Shown: positions 49,935 to 59,044 of the stretch, piece after piece
How positions within the stretch are numbered: position 1 is the stretch's first letter
Layout of the letters: each line of letters begins with the position of its first letter
Source: Geodermatophilus ruber
GTDB taxonomy: Bacteria; Actinomycetota; Actinomycetes; Mycobacteriales; Geodermatophilaceae
DNA length: 64,000 nt
NCBI RefSeq assembly: GCF_900114385.1
Contig: NZ_FOSW01000004.1
Coordinates: forward strand, 310,001 to 374,000
Direction of reading: 5' to 3'
Translations under genes and position numbers: made by a program
The notes under the pieces: generated by a model
Databases searched by the model: none
Told to the model about the DNA's origin: nothing
Seen by the model: the letters and a program-made list of their open reading frames with translations, nothing else

Positions 49935-50690
49935 ATGACGGGGAGTTCAGCTCCTGGCCGGGGCCCTGCACGGCGCTGCGCCAGCACGAGGTCCGCTCTG
50001 GCCACCGGCCTGGTGGGCGCCGCCATGGCGGTGGCGTCCTGCGGAACCGCGCCCGAACCCGGTGCCCGTTCGGTGGATCCCGCTCCCGGAGCGGAGACCT
50101 CGAGCGGGGCGGAGACCTCGAGCGGGGCGCGGCCGAGCGCGCCCCCCGGGTCCTCGACACTCTTCCCGCAGGATGCCGTGCGCACCGTCGTCATCACTGA
50201 CGAGGAGCTGACGTCATCGCCGGACGACTGGTGGCCGAGCAGGCTCGCCGGTGAGCTCACCGCGGCCGGCGCCCCCGTGGACGTCGTCACGTCGCCGGCC
50301 CCGGGCGCCGGGTTCACCGGATCCCCGACGTTCGCCGAGCTCGTCGCTGCGCAGGCCACCGGTTCCACCCAGCTCGTCGTGCTCGTGGAGACCCGACTCC
50401 CGGACACCGACCCGGCCGATCTGACCTCGGCGTGGGGGCGCACCATGCAGGCGGTGGAGGAGACCGCCCCGGACGCACGGCTGGTCATCCTGGGCCCCTT
50501 CCCGCGGGTTTCATCACCGAGCGTAATCGATTCGCTTCGAGGTGCGATCGCCGACGCGGGCGCTACGTACGTGGACCCCACGGCGGAGAACTGGCCGGCA
50601 GAGCCGAGCCCCGAACAGATGACTGCGCTGGTCAGACCGCACATGGAGGCCCTGGTGCGCGCTCTCGCCGCATCCGGCGCCAACCGGTGA
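49935..50690 (+). CDS. Secreted lipoprotein with a weak SGNH-hydrolase-like C-terminus
   Basis: 251 residues with a lipoprotein signal (LVGAAMAVASCGT; lipidated Cys in ASC). A low-complexity linker follows, including two copies of ETSSGA. The rest looks alpha/beta: VVITDEELTSSPDDWWPSRLAGEL, LVVLVETRLPDTDPADL, ARLVILGPFPRVSSPSVIDSLRGAI and ATYVDPTAENWPAEPSPEQM. The last strands and their order resemble the C-terminal half of SGNH hydrolases found in exopolysaccharide clusters, but the GDS nucleophile block is not present. It may be a decayed esterase. AGGA lies 9 bases before the ATG. Confidence 0.6.
   Translation: MTGSSAPGRGPARRCASTRSALATGLVGAAMAVASCGTAPEPGARSVDPAPGAETSSGAETSSGARPSAPPGSSTLFPQDAVRTVVITDEELTSSPDDWWPSRLAGELTAAGAPVDVVTSPAPGAGFTGSPTFAELVAAQATGSTQLVVLVETRLPDTDPADLTSAWGRTMQAVEETAPDARLVILGPFPRVSSPSVIDSLRGAIADAGATYVDPTAENWPAEPSPEQMTALVRPHMEALVRALAASGANR
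50091..50126 (+). repeat. Two tandem 18-base repeats
   Basis: GCGGAGACCTCGAGCGGG occurs twice in a row inside the lipoprotein gene and encodes a duplicated six-residue linker unit (AETSSG). Slippage would lengthen or shorten the linker in frame. Confidence 0.8.
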
Positions 50691-50812
50691 GGCCACCGCA
50701 TCGCCCCGCCCACTGCCTGGAGGTTGCCTCAGCCACGTGCCGTCCGGTCCAATGGCGCACTCACCCTCAGTAACGCCCGATCGGGTGAGTCACGCGTCAC
50801 GAAGGAGATCCG

Positions 50813-51691
50813 GTGTCGGCAGGTCGGACGTACGCACGACGGCAGCTGGGTCTGTCGCTCCGGAGACGCCTGCGGAACCGGGCATCCCGACGGCGCGGGG
50901 CCGAGGTTCGCGCGGCGCTGATCCTCGTCGCAGCCGCGGCCCTCGCCCTCTCCGCCGCCGCCGGCATCGGCTGGTTCCTGGCCGCCGCGGGGGCCGTCCT
51001 GCTCGCCGTCGCGGCCGGCACGGTCCTGCCCCGGCTGGCGCGCTGGTCACCTGTCGTCAGCCGTGACGTGTCGGCGCTCCTCGGCGTCGCCGGGGCTGCC
51101 CTGCTCGTCGTCGGTGTCGCCGAGGCCGCCACGCCCGGCCCGTCCGCTGCCCGCACGGCCGGTGCGGTGGCCCATGCGGGAGTAGTTCCCCGCCCGGCGA
51201 CGTCCGACCCCGCGCCCGCGGGGTCCTCCGGTTTCAGCATCAGGACCGGGTGGGGCTCCACGCCCGCGGCACCCCCGCCGGGGGGCCTCTTGCCGACGCC
51301 TGCGCCCGCGAGCGCGACGTCCCCGGCTCCGGCTCCGGTCCCGCGGGTACCGGTGGCCCCTTCGACGGCGGCGGAGCGGGTGGCCGGGCGGCCACCGGCA
51401 GCCCCCGCCAGCACGCCTCCGCCGCCGGGCCCGGCCGCGCGGCCGCCGGCGCCGGCAGACCCGTCGCCGGCACCCGACCCGACGCCCGAGCCGGAACCCG
51501 ACCCGACGCCGCGACCGGCACCGGTCCCCATCCCCGCACCCGCACCCGAGCCCAGCCCCGAGCCGGAACCCAGCCCCGAGCCCGGCCCGGAGCCGGCGCC
51601 CAGCCCGGAGCCGGCCCCCGATCCCACCCCCACGCCGGCGCCCGAGGAGCCGCAGCCCGGCCCCCCGCCCGCACCGGACCCCGCCCTCTGA
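50813..51691 (+). CDS. Proline-rich membrane protein
   Basis: 292 residues. A very basic start (about 1-32) is followed by two membrane helix pairs: ALILVAAAALALSAAAGIGWFLAAAGAVLLAVAAG in pattern and LLGVAGAALLVVGVAEA. The second half is an extracytoplasmic Pro/Ala/Glu/Asp stalk with repeated PEPEP and PAPAPEP units. GAAGGAGATCC before the GTG is a strong ribosome binding site. Such stalks span the peptidoglycan. No enzymatic domain is visible. It precedes the two paralogous surface proteins and may be in their operon. Confidence 0.6.
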   Translation: MSAGRTYARRQLGLSLRRRLRNRASRRRGAEVRAALILVAAAALALSAAAGIGWFLAAAGAVLLAVAAGTVLPRLARWSPVVSRDVSALLGVAGAALLVVGVAEAATPGPSAARTAGAVAHAGVVPRPATSDPAPAGSSGFSIRTGWGSTPAAPPPGGLLPTPAPASATSPAPAPVPRVPVAPSTAAERVAGRPPAAPASTPPPPGPAARPPAPADPSPAPDPTPEPEPDPTPRPAPVPIPAPAPEPSPEPEPSPEPGPEPAPSPEPAPDPTPTPAPEEPQPGPPPAPDPAL

Positions 51692-51869
51692 GAGCCGGGC
51701 CGGTCACCGGGGGCGGGATCGCGGATGCCCCGGACGAGCGACATCCGGCGCGCAGGAGCCATCCGTTCGGGTGGATCTCCGGACCGGCCGGCACCGGAGC
51801 GTGGCTGTGTACGACCACCCGGGGTGCTGAACGCAGAAATTGACGACGTCCGACGAGAGGCATCCGACC

Positions 51870-53180
51870 GTGAGCTCGAAGTGGCGCATGATCGTCGCCG
51901 GCCTGGCGGCCGTGATGGCCGGTGTCCTCGTGGCCGCCGTCCTGCTCGGTCGCGGCGACGACCGCGATCGGATCGCCACCGTCGCCGTTCCCGAGCTGCC
52001 GTCGGGGGACGGTGATCCAGCCGCGACCGGACGGCAGGAGCTGGGGCCGTACGTCGTCGCCGCGCGGGCGTTCAACTACGGCGAGCCCGGCTTCGCCGCC
52101 ACCCGGGACAAGGCGCAGAGCAAGCTCTGGCACCACGACGGCTCCTGGTGGGCGCCCCTGATCGATCCGTTCACCGAAGAGGTGCACATCTTCGAACTCC
52201 GGGACGGCGCCTGGGCCGACACCGGCGTGTTCGTGGACGCCCGCGCCCAGAGCAGCGCGGATGTGGTCTGGACCGGCCGGACGCTCTACATCGCCTCCCG
52301 CACCTCGACCGGGGAACTCCTGCTGCAGCGGTACGGCTACGGCCCGGGACGCACGTGGGTCCCCCACTCCCCCACAGCCGAGCGCATCGCCGCAGGCGGC
52401 GGTCAATCGCTGACCATCGCCGTGGACACCCAGGACCGCGTGTGGGCCACCTGGATCACCGCCGGACGGGTCAACATCTCCCACAGCGAGCCCGGCGGGA
52501 CCGCCTGGGGCGCACCGGTCACCCCACCGGGGGGTGAGAACGTCCAGGACGACGACGCGACCGCCGTCACGGCGTTCGGCGACAGGATCGGCGTGCTGTG
52601 GTCCAACCAGGTGGAGGACGCCTTCTACTGGTCCTCCCGGCTGGACGGCGACCCGCCGGACCTGTGGAGCGAGCAGCTGGCGGTGAGCCAGGGGATCAAC
52701 ATCGCCGACGGCCACATCAACTTCGCGGTGGCGCCCAGCGGCGACGTCTACGCCGCGGTCAAGACCTCCCTGGGCGATGACGGGGAGCCGCTCGAGAGCA
52801 CCCTCATCGAGGTGCTCCACCGGGACACCGACGGCGTCTGGAGCCACAGCCCGGCGGCGACGGTCGGCAGTCAGATGACGCGGGCCCAGTTGGCCATCAC
52901 GGCCGATGGCCGGCACCTCGTCCTCATCGCGACGTCCCCGCAGTCGGGAGGAGCGCTGTACTACAAGGTCGCCCCGGCCGATGACCCGCGGTTCGCTCCG
53001 GGAAGGGGCTCTCTCCTGCTGGCCTGGGAGAACGCGACCATCAACGACCCCACGACCACCGGTTCGATGGTCGACCCGGCCGTTCCCCTGGTCGTGCTCG
53101 CGAGCGACAGCAGCACAGCCCAGTATTACTACGCTGAGTTATCGATAGCTGACTTGTTGTCGAATTTGCAGGGCGGTTGA
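51870..53180 (+). CDS. Membrane-anchored repeat (propeller-like) surface protein, short paralogue
   Basis: 436 residues: an N-terminal anchor helix (MIVAGLAAVMAGVLVAAVLLG) and a single extracytoplasmic domain of about 370 residues built from repeating short beta units: SKLWHHDGSWWAPL, AWADTGVFVDARAQSSADVVW, LYIASRTSTGELL, RVWATWITAGRVNI, RIGVLWSNQ, VYAAVKTSLGDDGEP, LVVLASDSSTAQYYY. The spacing suggests a beta-propeller such as BNR/sialidase-like folds, but Asp-box motifs are not canonical. The same domain occurs in the next gene, about 370 residues alignable by eye. GTG 51870 is preferred (GAGAGG upstream) over a TTG 30 bases earlier. Function unknown. Confidence 0.65.
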   Translation: MSSKWRMIVAGLAAVMAGVLVAAVLLGRGDDRDRIATVAVPELPSGDGDPAATGRQELGPYVVAARAFNYGEPGFAATRDKAQSKLWHHDGSWWAPLIDPFTEEVHIFELRDGAWADTGVFVDARAQSSADVVWTGRTLYIASRTSTGELLLQRYGYGPGRTWVPHSPTAERIAAGGGQSLTIAVDTQDRVWATWITAGRVNISHSEPGGTAWGAPVTPPGGENVQDDDATAVTAFGDRIGVLWSNQVEDAFYWSSRLDGDPPDLWSEQLAVSQGINIADGHINFAVAPSGDVYAAVKTSLGDDGEPLESTLIEVLHRDTDGVWSHSPAATVGSQMTRAQLAITADGRHLVLIATSPQSGGALYYKVAPADDPRFAPGRGSLLLAWENATINDPTTTGSMVDPAVPLVVLASDSSTAQYYYAELSIADLLSNLQGG

Positions 53181-53279
53181 CGGCGTGGCATGACCCCAAT
53201 GGTCGACATTCCGTTGCTTCGGTGAGACGCGTCCCCGATAGTCCTCACGGCGCGTGATCCTCACGGCCACGAAGAGCCA

Positions 53280-56200
53280 TTGCCGCCTGATGTCCGCGAG
53301 GTCCCGTTGCGCCGTTCCGAATCGCTGCCGGCCGCCCCCGCCCGCGCACGCCGACACTCCCTGTCGATCCTGGCGGCGGCCGCGGCGACGCTGTGCGCCC
53401 TGCAGGTCCAGGTCCCCACGGCGGCCCGCGCGGCCGATCCCACCCCGATCACCTACCAGGGGCCGGCGTACCCGGTCGCCGGGCCGTCCCCCACCGAGGA
53501 CAAGCCGCAGAGCAAGCTGTGGTTCACCGACGGGTCCTGGTGGGCGCTCATGCGCACCTCCGCCGGGATCACCATCCACCGCCTGGTCGACCACGCCTGG
53601 CAGGACACCGGGACCCTCGTCGACGAGCGCATCGCCAGCACCGGCGACGCGCTCTGGGAGGGCAACCGCCTCTACGTCGCCAGCCGGGTCTCCGGCGGGG
53701 CGCTGCGCGCCGTCCGCTTCTCCTACGACCCGGCCACGGACACCTACACCCGCGAGGTCAACCAGCAGGTCGCCTCGAACGGGACCGAGTCGATGTCCAT
53801 CGCCCGGGACAGCCTCGGGCGCCTCTGGATCACCTACACGCAGGGCTCGCGCGTCTACGTGGCGCACACCACCACGGACGACCGGACCTGGACCGCGCCG
53901 TTCGCGGTCCCGGTCCCGGACTCCACCATCACGGCGGACGACATCGCCGGGATCATCGCCTTCCGCGGGCGGATCGGGGTGATGTGGTCCGACCAGGGCA
54001 ACGACGTGGTGCGCTTCGCCGTGCACGAGGACACCGCTCCCGACTCGACGTGGACGGTGGAGGACGCGCTGGCCGGCCCGAACCTGGCCGACGACCACAT
54101 CAACCTCAAGTCCCTGGTCGAGGACGACCAGGGCCGCATCTTCGCCGCGGTCAAGACCTCCCGCGGGGACGCCGGGGAGCCCCCGACGGACCCGAGCATC
54201 GTGGTGCTCCAGCGGGCATCCGACGGCACCTGGACCTCCGCCACCGCGTCGACCGTGGCCGACCGGTTGACCCGCCCGCAGATCGCCCTGGACACCAGCA
54301 ACAACCGCCTCCACCTGCTGATGTCGACCGAGGCGGGTGGCACCGTCTACCACAAGTCCACCCCGCTGGGCGCGCTCTCCTTCGCCGGCGGCAAGGGCAC
54401 CCCGTTCGTCGAGTGGCCGGGCGCCCGCATCAACGACGCCAGCACCACCAAGCAGCCGGTCAACGCGACCACCGGCCTGGTGGTGCTCGCCAGCGACGAC
54501 ACCGCTCTGCGCTACTACCACGGTGAGCTCTCGCTCGGCGGGATCCAGGACACGACGCCGCCGAGCTCACCGCAGCAGGTGCAGGCGACCGCCACGTCGG
54601 CCAGCACGGTGACCGTCACGTGGCAGGCGTCCACCGACGACACCGGCGTCACCGGCTACCGGATCTTCCGCGACGGCACCCAGGTCGGCACCTCGACCAG
54701 CACGTCCTTCTCCGACACCGGGCTGACCGCGGGAACCAGCTACGCGTACACGGTCGCGGCGGCGGACGCGGCCGGCAACGTCTCCGCCCCCTCGCAGCCG
54801 GCTCGGGTCACGCCCGCGCAGCCGCCGTCCGGCTCGGTGGAGTTCGTCGGCGCGGCCACCGCCTCCGGCACCGGCACCGGCACGTCGGTCCCCGGTCCGG
54901 CGGGGGTGCGCAGCGGGGACGTGCTCCTCGCCGCGGTCTCCCACCGGGGCACGGCCACGATCACCCCCGGCGCGGGCTGGACGCTGGTCCGCAGCGACAC
55001 CGCCTCGACCACGGTGCGCCAGGCCGTCTACGTCAAGGTCGCCACCAGCAGCGACGCCGCCTCCACGTGGACCCTGAGCCGGGCCCAGACCACGGTCGTG
55101 CAGGTGCTGGCCTACCGCGGGATCGACACCGGCAGCCCGGTGATCGGCTCCGCCGGCGCCACCACGACGACGGCGGACATCGCCCATCCCGCCGTGGCCT
55201 CCGCGACGGGGGCGCCGGTCGTCACCGTCGCCGCCATCGCGCGCGCCACGACCCTGCAGCCCGCCGCGCCGCTGTCCGAGCTCAGCGAGGCCGGTGCGCC
55301 CAGCACGGCCCAGTACGCGCTGACCGCCGACACGGCTGCGACCACGGCGACCGGGACGTCCAGCGGCGCCCACGTGACGCGAGCCGGGGCCGCGGCCGGC
55401 GGTGTCGGCCAGACCGTCAGCCTCCGCCCCGGGTCCGGCGGCGGCGGGGGCACCGCCGGCGACACGACGGCGCCCAGCGCTCCGGCGCAGCTCACCGCGA
55501 CGCCCGCGTCGCCGTCCTCGGTGGCGCTCTCCTGGCAACCGGCGACCGACGACGTCGGCGTGACCGGCTACCGGGTGTTCCGGGACGGCGCGCAGATCGC
55601 GGTCACCGCCGGGACGACGTTCTCCGACACGGGGCTGCGCCCGGCAACGACCTACGCGTACACCGTGGCGGCGACGGATGCGGCCGGCAACGTGTCCGCG
55701 CAGTCCCCCGCCGTCCCGGTGACCACCCCGTCCGACAGCCCGCCCCCGCCGCAGGGCGCGGTCAGCTTCGTCGGGGCGGCGAGCGCGAACGGCACCACGG
55801 CGAGCACCGCCGTGGCCGGCCCCGCCGGGATCCGGGCCGGTGACGTGCTGGTCGCGGCCGTCAGCACCCGTGGCGCGCCCACCATCACGGCACCCGCCGG
55901 GTGGACGCTCGTCCGCCAGGACACCAGCGGGACGACCATGCGTCAGGCGCTGTACGTGAAGGTCGCCACGGACGGCGACGGATCGTCGACCTGGACCCTG
56001 AACCGGGCGCAGGCGACGGTCGTCCAGGTGCTGGCCTACCGGGGCGTGAACACCACCGCTCCGGTGGTCGCCTCGGCCGGGGCCCTGACCAGCACCGCCG
56101 CCCTCGTCAGCCCCGCCGTGACCGCCGTCGACGGCGCCACCGTGCTGGTCGTCGCGGGGATCGCCCGCCAGGCGACGCTGAGCCCGGATGGCACACTCAC

Positions 56201-56360
56201 CGAACGCTCGGAGAACGCGTCGACCTCGAGCACCTACAAGGTCAGCGCCGACGCCAGCGAGACCGTGGCCACCTCGACCACGGCCGGCCCCTACACCACG
56301 ACCGCCAGCGGCGGCGCCAGCGGCATCGCCCAGACGATCGCCCTCCGACCGTCCGCGTGA
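53280..56360 (+). CDS. Large secreted propeller-FnIII surface protein
   Basis: 1026 residues. A signal peptide (SLSILAAAAATLCALQVQV...ARAAD) is followed by the same propeller-like domain as the preceding gene (about 55-420; SKLWFTDGSWWALM, RLWITYTQGSRVYV, RIGVMWSDQ, IFAAVKTSRGDAGEP, LVVLASDDTALRYYH). Then come two copies of a 300-residue unit: an FnIII domain (D424 and D728 onward) plus a beta-rich module with VRSGDVLLAAVSHRG, GWTLVRSDT, RQAVYVKVAT and VVQVLAYRG. Such modules are seen in secreted and phage-derived adhesion proteins. The first start is TTG 53280; TTG 53307 with GCGAGG upstream is an alternative. Probably a carbohydrate-binding or glycan-processing surface protein. Confidence 0.7.
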   Translation: MPPDVREVPLRRSESLPAAPARARRHSLSILAAAAATLCALQVQVPTAARAADPTPITYQGPAYPVAGPSPTEDKPQSKLWFTDGSWWALMRTSAGITIHRLVDHAWQDTGTLVDERIASTGDALWEGNRLYVASRVSGGALRAVRFSYDPATDTYTREVNQQVASNGTESMSIARDSLGRLWITYTQGSRVYVAHTTTDDRTWTAPFAVPVPDSTITADDIAGIIAFRGRIGVMWSDQGNDVVRFAVHEDTAPDSTWTVEDALAGPNLADDHINLKSLVEDDQGRIFAAVKTSRGDAGEPPTDPSIVVLQRASDGTWTSATASTVADRLTRPQIALDTSNNRLHLLMSTEAGGTVYHKSTPLGALSFAGGKGTPFVEWPGARINDASTTKQPVNATTGLVVLASDDTALRYYHGELSLGGIQDTTPPSSPQQVQATATSASTVTVTWQASTDDTGVTGYRIFRDGTQVGTSTSTSFSDTGLTAGTSYAYTVAAADAAGNVSAPSQPARVTPAQPPSGSVEFVGAATASGTGTGTSVPGPAGVRSGDVLLAAVSHRGTATITPGAGWTLVRSDTASTTVRQAVYVKVATSSDAASTWTLSRAQTTVVQVLAYRGIDTGSPVIGSAGATTTTADIAHPAVASATGAPVVTVAAIARATTLQPAAPLSELSEAGAPSTAQYALTADTAATTATGTSSGAHVTRAGAAAGGVGQTVSLRPGSGGGGGTAGDTTAPSAPAQLTATPASPSSVALSWQPATDDVGVTGYRVFRDGAQIAVTAGTTFSDTGLRPATTYAYTVAATDAAGNVSAQSPAVPVTTPSDSPPPPQGAVSFVGAASANGTTASTAVAGPAGIRAGDVLVAAVSTRGAPTITAPAGWTLVRQDTSGTTMRQALYVKVATDGDGSSTWTLNRAQATVVQVLAYRGVNTTAPVVASAGALTSTAALVSPAVTAVDGATVLVVAGIARQATLSPDGTLTERSENASTSSTYKVSADASETVATSTTAGPYTTTASGGASGIAQTIALRPSA
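54549..56360 (+). repeat. Intragenic duplication of an FnIII plus beta-module unit
   Basis: Unit 1 begins at codon 424 (54549) and unit 2 at codon 728 (55461), a period of 304 codons. Aligned phrases include TGYRIFRDG/TGYRVFRDG, TYAYTVAATDAAGNVSA, GWTLVRSDT/GWTLVRQDT, YVKVAT and QVLAYRG. The copies differ enough to be an old duplication. Confidence 0.85.
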
Positions 56361-56370
56361 GAGGAGCCCG

Positions 56371-57876
56371 TTGAGCCCGGCCACACCGGAGACGGACGCA
56401 GCGCCGGCCCCGCAGGGTTCGCTCCGCAGGTCGGCGGCGTCGGGGATGGTGTGGCAGGGCGCGTCGTACCTGTTCGGCAAGCTGGCCGTCCTGGTCACGA
56501 CGCTGGTCCTGGCGCGGCTGCTCGTGCCCGAGGACTTCGGCCTGGTGGCGCTGGCCATGGTGTTCATCACCTACGCCGACTCCATCGCCGACCTCGGGGT
56601 CGCCCAGGCGCTGGTCTACCTGCCCCGCACCGCGGCGAACACCCGCGCGGCGATGCTCAGCGCGCTGGGCTTCGCCGCGGTGCTGGGCGCCGGGGCCCTG
56701 CTCGGCGCCCCGGTCGTCGCCGCGCTCTTCGGCGAACCCGACGTGGCCCCCTTGATCCAGCTGCTCAGCATCTCCCTCGTCGCCGGGGCGGTGGCCTCCG
56801 TCCCCGAGTCGCTCATGCGCCGGGATCTGCAGTTCCGCCGGCTGAGCAGCGCGGCCGTGCTGCGGTCGGTCGCCGTCGGCATCGTCTCGGTCGTGCTGGC
56901 GGCGACGGGCCTGGGGGCCGCGGCTCTCGTGTGGGGAACCATCGCGGGGGCGCTCGTGTACGTCGTGGCGACCTGGGCCCTGGTGCCGGCCCGTCCCGAC
57001 GTCCGGGTGTGGCGCACGCAGCGGGCGGCGCTGGGCTCGGTGCTCGGCTACGGGCTCCCGGCTGCCGGCGGGCTGCTCCTGTCGAAGCTCATCTTCGACA
57101 TCGACTACCTCATCATCGGTCACCAGCTGGGTGCCGAGGCGCTGGGCTTCTACACGATGGCCTTCCGCATCCCCGAGCTGCTGATCCTCAACGTGTTCTT
57201 CGTCGTCTCCTCGGTGACCTTCCCCGTGTACTCCCAGGCCCGCTCGGAGCCGGAGCGGTTGCAGCGCGGGTACCTCAACAGCGTCCGGATCCAGGCGGCC
57301 TACGGCGTCAGCGCCGGCCTGGGGACGGCAGCCGTCGCCCCGGTGCTCATCCCCGTCCTGCTCGGGGAGAACTGGGTGCCGGTCGTCGCCGCCCTCGTCC
57401 CGCTGGCGGTCTACGCGGCGCTGCGCTCGCTGGGTGCCGGCGCCAACGACATCTACAAGGCCATCGGCCGGCCCGGGCTGTCCGTGCAGATCTCGCTGCT
57501 GCGCCTGGTGGTGCTGGTCCCGACGCTCGTGCTCGCCACGCGGTGGGGGTTCGCCGGCGTGGCCTGGGCGCAGGCCGGGGCGGCCGCGGTCTTCGTCGTC
57601 CTCATGCAGGGCGTGGCCCTGCGCGTCCTGGGCCTGCGCGCGTCGCAGCTGCTGCGGGCCGCCGGCCCGGGGTTGACCGCGGGCGCGGCGACCGGAGGGG
57701 CGGCGCTGCTGGTGGTCCTCCTGCTCCCGGGGGCGGACGTCGTCGTCCTCGCGGTCGCCGTCGTGGCCGGGCTCGCCGCCGGCGGCGGCACGCTGCACCT
57801 GCTGGCCCCGACCCTGGCCCGCGAGGTGCTCCGGATGTTCCGCCGGCGGACGCCGTCCCGGCCGCCCGCCGCATGA
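56371..57876 (+). CDS. Polysaccharide flippase (Wzx/MOP family)
   Basis: 501 residues with about 13-14 membrane helices of the polysaccharide transporter type: MVWQGASYLFGKLAVLVTTLVLARLLVPEDFGLVALAMVF at the start, DLGVAQALVYLPRTAANTRAAM, MRRDLQFRRLS and FDIDYLIIGHQLGAEALGFYTMAFRIPELL, all typical. It moves undecaprenyl-linked repeat units across the membrane. The start is a TTG with AGAGGAGCCCG directly upstream; it begins 10 bases after the surface-protein stop, so the two are co-transcribed. Confident family call; substrate unknown. Confidence 0.88.
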   Translation: MSPATPETDAAPAPQGSLRRSAASGMVWQGASYLFGKLAVLVTTLVLARLLVPEDFGLVALAMVFITYADSIADLGVAQALVYLPRTAANTRAAMLSALGFAAVLGAGALLGAPVVAALFGEPDVAPLIQLLSISLVAGAVASVPESLMRRDLQFRRLSSAAVLRSVAVGIVSVVLAATGLGAAALVWGTIAGALVYVVATWALVPARPDVRVWRTQRAALGSVLGYGLPAAGGLLLSKLIFDIDYLIIGHQLGAEALGFYTMAFRIPELLILNVFFVVSSVTFPVYSQARSEPERLQRGYLNSVRIQAAYGVSAGLGTAAVAPVLIPVLLGENWVPVVAALVPLAVYAALRSLGAGANDIYKAIGRPGLSVQISLLRLVVLVPTLVLATRWGFAGVAWAQAGAAAVFVVLMQGVALRVLGLRASQLLRAAGPGLTAGAATGGAALLVVLLLPGADVVVLAVAVVAGLAAGGGTLHLLAPTLAREVLRMFRRRTPSRPPAA

Positions 57877-57949
57877 CCAGCGGCCGCGGGCGACGCCGGC
57901 GGGTACGGGCAGCCGAGGACCATCGGCACGCACACACGGGGGACCGACG

Positions 57950-59044
57950 ATGACGCAGGTGGCCGGGCGGGAGATCAGCCGCGGGCGGGAGGCGTTGGTG
58001 CGCGCCGCGCTGGCCGCGCTGGACGAGGCGGGGATCGAGCACGCCCTCCGCAACGGCGCGGTCGACGTGTCCGATCCGGCCGCCGACCTCGACGTGCTCG
58101 TCCGCCCCGGCGACCGGACCCGCGTCCACCGAGCGCTGCTCGCCGCGGGCTGGGTGTGGCTGCGGGCTCCCGGCCACCGCGGCCACCGCTTCTACCTGCG
58201 GGAGGCCGCGGACCTCACCTGGGTCAAGCTCGACGTCGTCAGCGCGCTCCGCTACGGACGGGCACGGACGTCGACCGACGAGCTGCTCGACCGCCGGGTG
58301 CGCCGCGACGGGCTGTGGCTGGTCTCCGACGCCGACGCGCGGCAGCACGCCGCGCACCGCGCCGCGGGGCGCCGGGAGATCCCGACCCCGGGCGAACGCC
58401 TCGCCCGGGCGCTGCCGACGTCCCTGCACCGCCGCGGCTGCGTCGTCGCGGTGCTCGGGCCCGACGGCGCCGGCAAGGGAACCGTGACCGCCGGCCTCGC
58501 GGCCGGTCTCCCGGTGGGGGTCACCCGCGTGTACCTCGGGGATCGGCGGGCGCAGACCGCCGCGGCCGCCGCAGCGACCGCCACCGCCCGCCCGCCCGGC
58601 TCCCACGGAGCGGGCCGGTCGGCCCGCGAGGTGCTCTTCCTGCTGCGGAAGCTCGCCGGGTGGGCACCCGCGCTGCTGCGCGCCTCGGTCGCGGCCTGGC
58701 GGGGGCACGTGGTGCTCACCGACCGCCACCCGCTGGACGCGGTGGCCGTCCGCCCGCGCCGTACGCCCGTGGGGCGGTGGGTCGAGCACGTCCTGGCGAC
58801 CCGGGTCGTGCCGTCCCCGGACGCCGTCGTGGTCCTCGATGCGCCCGGGCAGGTGCTCTTCGACCGCAAGGGGGAGCACACCCCGGAGCTGCTGGAGGAG
58901 TGGCGGCAGGGCTACCGGCGGCGGCTGCGCCGGCACGGTGCCGTCCTCGTGGACGCCGCCGGGCCGGTCGAGCAGACCACGGCCTCCGTCCGCCACGTCG
59001 TCTGGACCGCCCTGGCCCGGCGCCGCGGGTGGCCGGCACCGTGA
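57950..59044 (+). CDS. Nucleotidyltransferase-like plus P-loop kinase fusion protein
   Basis: 364 residues. Residues 10-155 resemble the nucleotidyltransferase-fold domain found in lipopolysaccharide-cluster proteins (LRNGAVDVSDPAADLDVLVRPGDR, LREAADLTWVKLDVVSAL). Residues 160-355 are a thymidylate-kinase-like P-loop domain: Walker A VVAVLGPDGAGKGTV, DRR region VYLGDRRAQ, LTDRHPLDAVA, VVVLDAPGQVLFDRKGEHTPELLEEWRQGY and a lid-like segment. The substrate is unlikely to be dTMP; a sugar, lipid or nucleoside on the exopolysaccharide pathway is more plausible. Its stop overlaps the start of the next kinase gene (GTGA). I do not know a characterised homologue. Confidence 0.72.
   Translation: MTQVAGREISRGREALVRAALAALDEAGIEHALRNGAVDVSDPAADLDVLVRPGDRTRVHRALLAAGWVWLRAPGHRGHRFYLREAADLTWVKLDVVSALRYGRARTSTDELLDRRVRRDGLWLVSDADARQHAAHRAAGRREIPTPGERLARALPTSLHRRGCVVAVLGPDGAGKGTVTAGLAAGLPVGVTRVYLGDRRAQTAAAAAATATARPPGSHGAGRSAREVLFLLRKLAGWAPALLRASVAAWRGHVVLTDRHPLDAVAVRPRRTPVGRWVEHVLATRVVPSPDAVVVLDAPGQVLFDRKGEHTPELLEEWRQGYRRRLRRHGAVLVDAAGPVEQTTASVRHVVWTALARRRGWPAP

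Noticed and set aside
49935-50690. Lipoprotein considered as an active SGNH/GDSL esterase
   Set aside because: The GDS nucleophile block and the Asn/Gly oxyanion blocks cannot be found; only a weak C-terminal resemblance remains.
51302-51691. Pro/Glu/Ala codon runs considered as a repeat array or recombination hotspot
   Set aside because: Irregular PEP/PAP-coding sequence consistent with a cell-wall stalk; no exact unit larger than a few codons is maintained.
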